Below are positions 1 through 7,047 of a stretch of 16,845 nt of DNA, piece by piece. Each line of letters opens with the position of its first letter. Position 1 is the first letter of the stretch. The position numbers and the translations under genes were made by a program. The stretch comes from JAIBAI01 sp044238875 (GTDB lineage Bacteria; Bacteroidota; Bacteroidia; M30B66): positions 1 through 16,845 of the forward strand of contig JBIICM010000037.1 of assembly GCA_044238875.1 (NCBI GenBank), in the 5' to 3' direction. The notes under the pieces were generated by a model. The model made no database searches. It was not told the DNA's origin and saw only the letters and a program-made list of their open reading frames with translations.

Positions 1-1394
1 AGATTTGTGACATTCAATGCTGTTCTTGAAAGTGATGAGGTGATGTCAAGCGTAGCCGATGTTGAGCCGTTTCCAAGGGTAATGGCTCCACTCGTATTCC
101 CTAAATGACCTGCATCGGCCACAGAGACAGTCCCGGCTGAAATGATGGTTCCACCGGAATAACTGTTTGAGGCATTTGAAAGAGTCAAAATACCTGTACC
201 AACTTTGGTAAGTGAGAATGCACCTGAAACAACCCCTGAAGCGGTAATATTACCTGTACCGCCGATGCTGCTGTTGCTCCCCAGGGCAATGGTGCCGCTG
301 TAGGTTGATCCGGTTGCGCTGTTATTGATAAGCGCTCCGGCAGAAGACTGGCCTGTTCCGTTAATGGTGAGCGGCCTTGCTGTTGAAAGTGTGATGCCAT
401 TGAGGTTAAGGGTGCCGCCCGAGCTTACGGCAGTCGAAGAGGATGTTCCCAGGGCGGCAGCATTGCCCAGCCTAAGCGTTGCATTATTGTTTACAGTGGT
501 TGTGCCGGTATAGGTATTGGCCTGGTCAAGTGCAACGATACTGCCAGCATCACCACCTACAAAAACATTGTTGGCAGAAGTAGTTGAGGTGCTATTTGCA
601 GCGAGACCATCAGAAACAACCCCTGGCGTATAAGTGCCGGAAGCAAGAAAATAGCCCAATTCAACCCTGCCGGTGTTTTCAACGGTGCAGGTTTGTTTCC
701 AGAATGCATTATCATTAGAATCTCCATCCCACATATCCGCTCCGTAAACAGAAAAGGCGTCAATATTGTTGGATCCATTCATGGTGAGGTTGTAGGCTCT
801 GTAATCCACGCCGTCAACGGTCAGGAAAGCATCAGCCGTGGTGCTTGAGGTGATTCTGACTGTGAAAATATAGTCCTTGTAAGTGGATTGGATGGGATTA
901 TAGCCGGCGCCCAGGACCTGACCGGTGTTGGGGCTTCGATTTACATACCAGGCACCATAATTATCTGTATTGAAAAATAATCTGGACCCACTAATCCTAT
1001 TGCCGTAATTTGACCCCTGGGTACCACCGGCATTCAATGAAAAACCAACCTGCCCAAATGCCCTGGTGCAGCTCACTGTAATTTTAAAAACATCCCCTAC
1101 TCTCAACGATCTGTCAGACCCGGTATTGTCTCCAGCGGTTTTAAAGGTTCTCCAGGCGACGGTTTGTTTTGAACCGGTATTGGCCCACATACCCAATTCC
1201 GTTCCGCCATTGTTGAAGAAGTCGCCCCCGCTGTTAAACTGGGTGGGAAAGTTTGCATCCTGGAGTACATAAGTCACGGTAGTTTGCCCCCGTGCCATTT
1301 GGGGATTTATACATATAAATATTAGAATAGCCGGCAGAAAAAGAAAAAGCCGGTTTCTTTTTACCGTTAAAGTTTTTTCTGTAGTTGTTTTCAT
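1..1394 (-). CDS. Secreted protein with autotransporter-associated beta-strand repeats (5' part; runs off the left edge)
   Basis: Translating the minus strand from the ATG at 1394 gives 464 codons without a stop, so the 3' end lies outside the window. Residues 1-36 look like a Sec signal peptide: a basic N-terminus with KRNR, a hydrophobic core LFLFLPAILIFICI, and a likely cut after ARG before Q37. Residues about 40-265 are a region I do not recognise, rich in Gly, Asn, Thr and aromatics, possibly a beta-sandwich. From about residue 270 there are repeats of the passenger-associated (PATR) type, for example ANTYTGTTTVNNNATLRLGN and later GTGILTLSNASNSYSGGTII. In that family these repeats form beta-helical stalks of large surface or secreted proteins. 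Bacteroidota proteins of this kind usually end in a type IX secretion sorting domain; that part is not visible. The gene stands alone, about 350 bases beyond ettA in the same direction. The frame and repeat type are well supported; adhesion is only a guess at role. Confidence 0.85.
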   Translation of the reverse strand, partial: MKTTTEKTLTVKRNRLFLFLPAILIFICINPQMARGQTTVTYVLQDANFPTQFNSGGDFFNNGGTELGMWANTGSKQTVAWRTFKTAGDNTGSDRSLRVGDVFKITVSCTRAFGQVGFSLNAGGTQGSNYGNRISGSRLFFNTDNYGAWYVNRSPNTGQVLGAGYNPIQSTYKDYIFTVRITSSTTADAFLTVDGVDYRAYNLTMNGSNNIDAFSVYGADMWDGDSNDNAFWKQTCTVENTGRVELGYFLASGTYTPGVVSDGLAANSTSTTSANNVFVGGDAGSIVALDQANTYTGTTTVNNNATLRLGNAAALGTSSSTAVSSGGTLNLNGITLSTARPLTINGTGQSSAGALINNSATGSTYSGTIALGSNSSIGGTGNITASGVVSGAFSLTKVGTGILTLSNASNSYSGGTIISAGTVSVADAGHLGNTSGAITLGNGSTSATLDITSSLSRTALNVTN

Positions 1395-1748
1395 GAGTTT
1401 CAGGTTAAGGCATGATGATTGACAGAAAATCATAATACAGACTTATTGAATCAGCAGCTGTTAAGGCAGATGATGATGCTTAAATGAAAATCAGGTGGAT
1501 TGTAATCCACAGGATTTTTAGTCAGACCATGGTTTTCTTGGTTCATTTGTCTTACTTCGAGAATAAAGCTAATAAAAAAAGTAAACCGCCTGTTAATTTT
1601 AACTAACAGATAATCAGTTGTTTGAAAAATTTAATTTTGAATTTAACGAATTTTAACGGCAAAAAACGATCTGGCATAGTGTAAAAAATACGCCAAATAG
1701 ATCAAAAGCGAAAACAAGTAAATTATTATATCCCTAAATAGCTGATCG
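1395..1748. other. AT-rich intergenic region
   Basis: These 354 bases separate the 3' end of ettA from the start of the secreted repeat protein. No convincing reading frame is seen. The region holds a strong inverted repeat at 1487-1518, a weaker one (CTGTTA at 1590-1595 with TAACAG at 1604-1609), and A/T-rich stretches around 1620-1665. The promoter of the secreted-protein gene should lie here, but I found no exact TAnnTTTG box on the minus strand, so none is called. Confidence 0.7.
1487..1518. repeat. Two-tier inverted repeat, possible terminator or operator
   Basis: The arms are AAAATC (1487-1492) with GATTTT (1513-1518) on the outside and GTGGATT (1495-1501) with AATCCAC (1504-1510) on the inside, separated by matching AG/AG spacers. 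The inner stem can form six pairs around a TGTA loop. On the plus strand a T-run follows the structure, and on the minus strand GATTTTC ends it, so it could act as a bidirectional terminator; on the minus strand it would end ettA transcription. Because it lies 93 bases upstream of the secreted-protein start, a role as operator or 5' UTR structure is also possible. Confidence 0.5.
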
Positions 1749-1761
1749 TTAATCAGCTATT
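1737..1761 (-). terminator. Perfect stem-loop across the ettA stop codon
   Basis: AATAGCTGAT (1737-1746) and ATCAGCTATT (1752-1761) form a 10-bp perfect stem. The 5-base loop contains the TAA stop codon of ettA. After the stem the minus strand reads TAGGGATATAATAATTT, which is A/T-rich but has no clean T-run. It may be a weak terminator or an mRNA 3'-end stabiliser rather than a standard intrinsic terminator. Confidence 0.45.
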
Positions 1762-3437
1762 AGTTTTCTGTATTTGATGCGTTTGGGCTCAAGATCACCC
1801 AGCCGTTTGCGCTTATTTTCCTCATAATCAGAATATCCGCCCTCAAAATAATACACCTGAGAGTCGCCCTCAAAAGCAAGAATATGCGTACAAACCCGGT
1901 CGAGGAACCAGCGGTCATGGCTAATGATTACTGCACAACCGGCAAAATTTTCAAGCGCTTCTTCCAGCGCGCGCAGCGTGTTCACATCAATATCGTTGGT
2001 GGGCTCATCGAGCAACAGCACATTGCCTTCGGCTTTTAGCGCCATGGCCAGATGCAGCCTGTTGCGCTCTCCGCCGGAAAGCACCCCCACCTTCTTACCC
2101 TGATCGGCACCGCTGAAATTGAACCTTGAAACGTAAGCCCTTGAATTGATGCTTCTCCCGCCCAGGTCTATGGTTTCATGACCACCGGAAATCACCTCCC
2201 AAACTGTTTTTTCAGGGTTAAGCGCTTCGTGGGTCTGGTCAACATAGCTGATCTTCACGGTAGGCCCGATCCTGAATTCTCCTCCGTCAGGTTTTTCCTG
2301 ACCCATAACCATTTTAAAGATGGTTGTTTTACCAGCACCATTCGGACCAATGATACCAACAATACCGGCGGGCGGTAGCCTGAAATTAAGATCATCGTAC
2401 AGGAGTTTGTCGCCATACGATTTGGCCACGTGTATGGCCTCAATTACCTCGTTACCCAGCCTTGGCCCATTGGGTATGAAAATCTCGAGTTTTTCCTCTT
2501 TCTCTTTTACATCCTGGCTCAACAATTTATCGTAGGCCTGCAATCGGGCTTTCTGCTTAGCCTGGCGACCTTTAGCACCCTGTCTGACCCATTCAAGCTC
2601 GCGGGCCAGTGTTTTTTGTCTTTTCGATTCAGTCTTTTCTTCCTGGGCCAGCCGCTTTCCTTTTTGTTCGAGCCAGCTTGAGTAATTACCCTTCCATGGG
2701 ATGCCTTCACCGCGATCAAGCTCGAGAATCCAGCCGGCCACATTATCAAGGAAATAGCGGTCGTGGGTGATGGCGATAACCGTACCGGCATATTGCTGCA
2801 GGTGTTGTTCAAGCCAGTCAATTGATTCGGCATCCAAGTGGTTGGTAGGCTCATCGAGTAATAAAATTTCAGGTTGCTGAAGCAGCAGCCTGCACAGCGC
2901 CACACGACGCCTTTCTCCGCCTGAAAGGGTGCCGAACACCCGGTCAGGTTCAGGACAACGCAGGGCATCCATTGCCCTGTCGAGCGTTGAATCAATCTCC
3001 CATGCATTTTTTGCATCAATCTCATCCTGTAAAACCCCTTGCCGGGCTAACAACTTATCCATTTTGTCAGGATCTGAATAATATTCTTCCAGTCCCATTT
3101 TCTCATTGATGCCATTGTATTCATTCAGCAAATCCATAATCGGCTGAACGCCTTCTCTAACAAGGTCAATCACCGTTTTTTGTTCATCCAGCAGCGGCTC
3201 CTGTTCAAGGTAACCAACCTTGTAACCAGGAGAAAATACCACTTCTCCGTCAAACGATTTTTCAACGCCTGCGATAATTTTAAGGAGCGTTGACTTACCG
3301 GAACCGTTTAAACCGATGATACCGATTTTGGCTCCGTAAAAAAATGAAAGGTAAATATCTTTAAGTACTTGTTTTTGAGGCGGGTAAGTCTTACTCACCT
3401 TCACCATCGAAAAGATTACTTTTTTATCGTCTGACAT
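1749..3437 (-). CDS. ettA: ABC-F ATPase, energy-dependent translational throttle protein EttA
   Basis: The product is a soluble ABC-F protein with two ATPase domains and no membrane segment. EttA binds the ribosomal E site and adjusts entry into elongation according to ATP/ADP. With the ATG at 3437 it has 562 residues, close to the usual 555 or so. The first ATPase domain has Walker A GLNGSGKST (42-50), signature LSGGE (171-175) and Walker B LLLDEPTNHLD (192-202). The second has GPNGAGKTT (364-372), LSGGE (453-457) and LLLDEPTNDID (484-494). The charged linker at about 255-320 and the insert at about 95-140 match the EttA linker and arm. An upstream in-frame start at 3503 would add 22 unconserved residues and lies above the -7 box at 3455-3462, so 3437 is preferred. 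It lies 93 bases after hemW, so it may be transcribed alone or with the upstream genes. The 3' end holds a stem-loop over the stop codon. Another ABC-F subfamily is less likely because of the EttA-like start and linker. Confidence 0.93.
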   Translation of the reverse strand: MSDDKKVIFSMVKVSKTYPPQKQVLKDIYLSFFYGAKIGIIGLNGSGKSTLLKIIAGVEKSFDGEVVFSPGYKVGYLEQEPLLDEQKTVIDLVREGVQPIMDLLNEYNGINEKMGLEEYYSDPDKMDKLLARQGVLQDEIDAKNAWEIDSTLDRAMDALRCPEPDRVFGTLSGGERRRVALCRLLLQQPEILLLDEPTNHLDAESIDWLEQHLQQYAGTVIAITHDRYFLDNVAGWILELDRGEGIPWKGNYSSWLEQKGKRLAQEEKTESKRQKTLARELEWVRQGAKGRQAKQKARLQAYDKLLSQDVKEKEEKLEIFIPNGPRLGNEVIEAIHVAKSYGDKLLYDDLNFRLPPAGIVGIIGPNGAGKTTIFKMVMGQEKPDGGEFRIGPTVKISYVDQTHEALNPEKTVWEVISGGHETIDLGGRSINSRAYVSRFNFSGADQGKKVGVLSGGERNRLHLAMALKAEGNVLLLDEPTNDIDVNTLRALEEALENFAGCAVIISHDRWFLDRVCTHILAFEGDSQVYYFEGGYSDYEENKRKRLGDLEPKRIKYRKLIAD

Positions 3438-3454
3438 GGGTTTTATTTTAGGTG

Positions 3455-3462
3455 CAAATGTA
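3455..3462 (-). promoter_or_regulatory. Bacteroidota-type -7 box (TACATTTG) for ettA
   Basis: The minus strand reads TACATTTG, an exact match to the TAnnTTTG consensus of Bacteroidota primary-sigma promoters. Transcription would begin near 3451, about 14 bases before the ettA ATG. I did not find a convincing TTG at the usual -33 spacing. Confidence 0.45.
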
Positions 3463-3530
3463 TGTTGTTTTCTATAATGGCGGTCACTATGCAATGCTGC
3501 CAAAGCTGACAGGCCGCTCAGAAAGATGAT

Positions 3531-4655
3531 TTATGCGATAAAGCAATCCATGGCGATACGGTCGGCCAGTAACCTGCCTTTTTTAGTGAGTATCCATGCC
3601 CCCTGCAGATTTATGGCATGGCCGGAGGTCACCCAGGGTTGGATGCATTTGACAAAATAATCAGCCAGGCCTTTTCCGGCCAGGTCCAGTTTTTCAGGCT
3701 GCACGCCCCATTTGGTGCGTAAACCTGTGAGTACCCATTCATTGTACAAGGATTTTTCGTCAGGGTTTTCAATGCTATGTGCGGCATCACCCGATTGTAA
3801 AGAACGAATATACAGGTTATTGTTGGGTTCATTATGCCTTCTGCATGAACCATCAAATGAATGCGCCGACGGACCAATACCAATGTACGTAATACCTTGC
3901 CAGTAGGCGCTATTGTGAATAGCATAGGCACCATTTCTGGCAAAATTGCTGATCTCATATTGTTCAAATCCCAGCTCCTGAGAAAGATCCATTAACAAGG
4001 CCATCTGCTCAGCTGCCTGCTGGTCATCGGGGGCGGGCAGCTGTCTTTTACTGACCAATTTTGCGTAGGGCGTTGAATTTTCAAGGGTCAGGCTATAGCA
4101 GGAGAGATGATTAATGCCAAGTTCAGCTGCTTTTTTAAGGTTGCTTTTCCAGGCATCGTTTGTTAAACCGGGTACGCCATAAATCAGGTCAATACTTAAA
4201 CTTTTAAAACCTGCGCCATAGGCCAGTTCAATGCTTTTTTCAGCTGTTTCGGCATTGTGCGAGCGGTTCATAAACCGAAGGTCTTCATCACGAAACGACT
4301 GAACGCCGATGCTGAGCCGGTTAATGCCGAGTGTTTTCAGGTATTGTAATTTTTCAATGCTAAGGTCATCAGGGTTAGCTTCCAGGGTAATTTCAGCAGA
4401 GGCATCCACCTGGTAGCAGTTATAAATAGCAGCGAATATTTTTTCTGTCAGTACTTCGGGAATCATTGAAGGAGTGCCTCCACCGAGGTAAATGCTCCGT
4501 AAAGGCATACCGCCTGATTCAGCTTTTCTGAATTGCAGTTCGCGGCAAATGGCATCACAAAGTTCATGCTGGTAGCGAACAGAAACTGTAAAGTGGAAGT
4601 CGCAGTAATTGCAGGCCTTTCTGCAAAAGGGTATATGAATGTACAACCCTTTCAT
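3531..4655 (-). CDS. hemW: Radical SAM protein HemW (heme chaperone, HemN-like)
   Basis: This 374-residue radical SAM enzyme has the cluster motif C11-x3-C15-x2-C18 followed by Asp-Phe. True coproporphyrinogen dehydrogenase HemN has CxxxCxxCxC, while HemW lacks the fourth Cys, so the HemW call is favoured. GGGTPS (58-63) is the SAM-binding glycine motif. HNSAYW (247-252) matches the HNxxYW motif linked to heme binding in HemW. The C-terminal 80 or so residues form the HemN-type C-terminal domain. The family chaperones heme to target proteins, and older annotations call it oxygen-independent coproporphyrinogen III oxidase. Its ATG shares one base with the stop of the upstream sensor kinase (TGATG), suggesting translational coupling. 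It is probably the last gene of the mutL string, with ettA following after a gap. Confidence 0.92.
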   Translation of the reverse strand: MKGLYIHIPFCRKACNYCDFHFTVSVRYQHELCDAICRELQFRKAESGGMPLRSIYLGGGTPSMIPEVLTEKIFAAIYNCYQVDASAEITLEANPDDLSIEKLQYLKTLGINRLSIGVQSFRDEDLRFMNRSHNAETAEKSIELAYGAGFKSLSIDLIYGVPGLTNDAWKSNLKKAAELGINHLSCYSLTLENSTPYAKLVSKRQLPAPDDQQAAEQMALLMDLSQELGFEQYEISNFARNGAYAIHNSAYWQGITYIGIGPSAHSFDGSCRRHNEPNNNLYIRSLQSGDAAHSIENPDEKSLYNEWVLTGLRTKWGVQPEKLDLAGKGLADYFVKCIQPWVTSGHAINLQGAWILTKKGRLLADRIAMDCFIA

Positions 4656-6175
4656 CAGCGGGGAAGAAGTATGCGAAACGTACTGCCCTTTCCGGGTTCA
4701 GATTTCTTTACAAAGATTTTCCCTTTATGGTAATTCTCAATGATACGTTTTGAAAGGGACAATCCAAGCCCCCACCCTCTTTTTTTACTGGTATATCCGG
4801 GTTCAAATACCGTTTTCAGCATTGCCTTCGGAATACCTTTACCGGTATCGCTAATATCGATGTAAACCCACTTGCCTTTTTCTCCGAATTCAAGTTTAAT
4901 ATTTCCATCATGCCCTTCCATGGCATCTATGGCGTTGCGGAAAAGATTTTCAATAACCCATTCAAACAGGTGCTGGTTCAGGCGAACACTGATTCTACCT
5001 TGCTCCGGCAAGTGATTGATAAGGTCCATACCGATTTTTTTAGAGGTGCGGAGTCGCATGTAATCTAGGCTTTCACGCAGTACCAGCTCCAGATCATTTT
5101 CTGCCAGTTCAGGAATGGATCCAATCTTTGAAAATCGCTCTGTGATGATTTCAAGTCGCCTGATATCCTTGTTCATCTCAGCGATTGTTGCTTCATCAAC
5201 CCCTTTGATGCGCAGCATTTCCATCCAAGCTATCAGGCTCGACAGTGGCGTGCCAAGCTGGTGGGCGGTCTCTTTCGACATCCCTACCCAAACCTGATTT
5301 TGTTCGGCCCTGCGCGAAAAACTAAACATAAAATAAGCCACCATCAGAAAAAGCGTAATTACGCTAAACTGTATGACCGGATAATATTTTAGCTGCGTGA
5401 GCAAAAATGAGTTTCGGTAGTAAATGCTGCATTTCCCATAGTCGGGCAGATCAACCTTGAGCGGTGTATTTTCGGCAAGCATTTCGCCGGCCAGCTGCAA
5501 CATGGCTGTTGTATCGTTTTCTAAACCTTTTCCAAGATTGCCGGAGGCTACGATCCTTGTCTGCGCCGAGTCGGTAATGATTACAGGAACACTGGCAGCA
5601 TTCACAACCACCTCGGAAATAAATGACTGAATAATGTTATCCATTACATCCCTGAGATCAGCAAATACTTTAGAATCCTGATAATAAATATAATACCTGT
5701 TCGAAAAGCCATCATCAATAATAATCGGCTGGTAAGCTGAAAACGCTTCTCTGATTTTACCCCTGAACTCGGCAGTATTTCCGAATCCGGTGGTATCATC
5801 AGCATTGGTGATGTAGTTGACCTTATTTTCCTGATCAACAATGATGGCCGGGATTGTGTTGTTTTCGCTGACTACTTTCAGATAAAATGAGCGTGCCTCA
5901 TCATCTTCGGTAATACTCAGATTGCGGGTTGCTTCCGCCCAAATCTCCGCTCTTTTTCTTTCTTCTGCCTTGAGGCGGTTAAAAAGATTTTCGGTGTATT
6001 GAACAAGGGTTGCCCGGTTTCTCACGGCATCAGCCCATAGTTCCACTTTCGTACGTTCTTCGTTCGAAATTTTTTCAACCATTACGTTTGTGTACCGGAG
6101 CGAAACAACAATAATGAGGATGGCTGCTGCCGACAGCCATATTTTCCAACGTTGTTTCCGGCTATAGATGCTCAT
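4655..6175 (-). CDS. Membrane-bound sensor histidine kinase, no HAMP domain visible
   Basis: The protein has 506 residues. Transmembrane segments lie at about 11-27 and 266-286, and the roughly 240 residues between them form an extracytoplasmic sensor with a likely coiled coil at about 35-80. Only about 18 residues separate TM2 from the phospho-acceptor His305, so no HAMP or PAS module is present on the cytoplasmic side. The H-box reads ETAHQLGTPLSSL (302-314), a variant of the usual SHELRTPL. The catalytic domain has N-box Asn410/Asn414, DTGKGIP (443-449), FEPGYTSK (457-464) and GWGLGLSLS (467-475), ending in GKGST (495-499), so it should bind ATP. No response regulator lies in the window, so the partner is unknown. 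It overlaps rhomboid 1 upstream by four bases (ATGA) and hemW downstream by one base. The signal is unknown; its place between rhomboid proteases and hemW hints at envelope or heme status, but that is speculative. Confidence 0.9.
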   Translation of the reverse strand: MSIYSRKQRWKIWLSAAAILIIVVSLRYTNVMVEKISNEERTKVELWADAVRNRATLVQYTENLFNRLKAEERKRAEIWAEATRNLSITEDDEARSFYLKVVSENNTIPAIIVDQENKVNYITNADDTTGFGNTAEFRGKIREAFSAYQPIIIDDGFSNRYYIYYQDSKVFADLRDVMDNIIQSFISEVVVNAASVPVIITDSAQTRIVASGNLGKGLENDTTAMLQLAGEMLAENTPLKVDLPDYGKCSIYYRNSFLLTQLKYYPVIQFSVITLFLMVAYFMFSFSRRAEQNQVWVGMSKETAHQLGTPLSSLIAWMEMLRIKGVDEATIAEMNKDIRRLEIITERFSKIGSIPELAENDLELVLRESLDYMRLRTSKKIGMDLINHLPEQGRISVRLNQHLFEWVIENLFRNAIDAMEGHDGNIKLEFGEKGKWVYIDISDTGKGIPKAMLKTVFEPGYTSKKRGWGLGLSLSKRIIENYHKGKIFVKKSEPGKGSTFRILLPR

Positions 6176-7047
6176 TTTTCCCTTGATATTTCGAACAGGA
6201 TGCGCTTTTCCTCTTTGCTGAGACTATCGTAACCTGACCGCGAGATTTTATCAAGAATTTCGTCAACTTTTTGCTGCCGCTCGCGCTTCGACATGTTGTA
6301 GCTTTCATCTGCTTCTTCAACCGTTATCCGGCGTTTACTAATATTTTTAGCTGTCTTTTTTACAGTACGCAGCCGCGTTAAATGGGGCCATCCGGCAATA
6401 TCACGGCCCTTTTTCAGATTTACAGCCCAGAGATACCCGTAAAGGCCCCCCCCCAGATGCGCAAGATGACCGGCGGCATTATTGCCTGTGCCAATCTGGG
6501 CAATATCCGCAAGAATAAATACAAGGGCAAGCACCCACAGTTTGATGCGGAACACACCAAAGAGTAAAACCTCATCAGATGGCCTGAAAAAACAAACTGC
6601 CATGATAATTCCCATCACAGCTGCCGAAGCGCCAAGTGCCTGGATCTGTTCGGTCATGGAACTGAAAAAAGGAAAAATATTTACAGAGGCCATAAAAACG
6701 ATGGCGCCGGCCAAACCTGAATAAAGGTAAATGCGGATGATTTTATTTTCTGAAAAATACTGGTTAAACAGATTCAGCGTAAAAAAGAGAGTAAGCATAT
6801 TAAATGCAATGTGCCAGAAACCGGTATGCACAAACATGTGGGTTACCAGCGACCAAGGCTGCCATATAAAGCTCTGCAGCGACCCGGGCAATTGCAGCAG
6901 GCCGAAAAATGTTTCAAGGCTTCCCGCCTGACCGGTTAATGTAAATACTGAACGAAATAGCAGGTAAACAATATACACCAGCACATTCACCAGAATAAGT
7001 TTGATGCCTGGTCCGGAGGTGTTCCAGATTTTACGGGCCTCAGTCAT
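6172..7047 (-). CDS. Rhomboid family intramembrane serine protease with C-terminal cytoplasmic extension
   Basis: This is a 291-residue polytopic membrane protein. The rhomboid serine is in GASAAVMG (Ser141), the partner histidine in GHLAHLGGGLYG (His194), and the oxyanion-hole region in HTGFWHIAFN (His74, His79, Asn83), so the catalytic set is complete. Membrane segments are visible at about 15-36, 63-95, 104-124, 137-153, 166-183 and 191-209. Residues about 212-291 form a basic cytoplasmic tail ending in a helical KVDEILDKISRSGYDSL motif, a short domain often attached to Bacteroidota rhomboids. The gene overlaps the upstream rhomboid by eight bases and the downstream sensor kinase by four. 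An AGGAGG sits three bases before its ATG, inside the upstream coding sequence. Its coding strand carries a run of nine G within the HLGGGLYG codons beside the active-site histidine. The substrate is not known. Confidence 0.92.
   Translation of the reverse strand: MTEARKIWNTSGPGIKLILVNVLVYIVYLLFRSVFTLTGQAGSLETFFGLLQLPGSLQSFIWQPWSLVTHMFVHTGFWHIAFNMLTLFFTLNLFNQYFSENKIIRIYLYSGLAGAIVFMASVNIFPFFSSMTEQIQALGASAAVMGIIMAVCFFRPSDEVLLFGVFRIKLWVLALVFILADIAQIGTGNNAAGHLAHLGGGLYGYLWAVNLKKGRDIAGWPHLTRLRTVKKTAKNISKRRITVEEADESYNMSKRERQQKVDEILDKISRSGYDSLSKEEKRILFEISREK
6446..6454 (-). repeat. Nine-G mononucleotide tract inside a rhomboid gene
   Basis: The coding strand reads CTG GGG GGG GGC, encoding Leu-Gly-Gly-Gly just after the catalytic His194. 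It is the longest G/C run I noticed in the window; other runs are seven or fewer. Gain or loss of one base would shift the frame after about residue 200, losing the last membrane helix and the cytoplasmic tail. Confidence 0.8.

Noticed and set aside
1066..1272. A 68-residue plus-strand frame in the left region
   Set aside because: It is antisense to the open secreted-protein frame on the minus strand, whose signal peptide and repeats are clear.
1590..1609. A small inverted repeat CTGTTA/TAACAG as a terminator or operator
   Set aside because: The six-base stem in very AT-rich DNA has competing pairings and no T-run, so it is not above chance.
2430..2681. Plus-strand frames within ettA, and similar ones within mutL, hisG, hisD and the kinases
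   Set aside because: They lie opposite strongly conserved genes, show no family features or start signals, and are best explained as antisense shadows.
3438..3503. A longer ettA starting at 3503
   Set aside because: The extra 22 residues are unlike the family N-terminus, and a -7 promoter box lies inside this stretch. The ATG at 3437 gives the normal EttA start.
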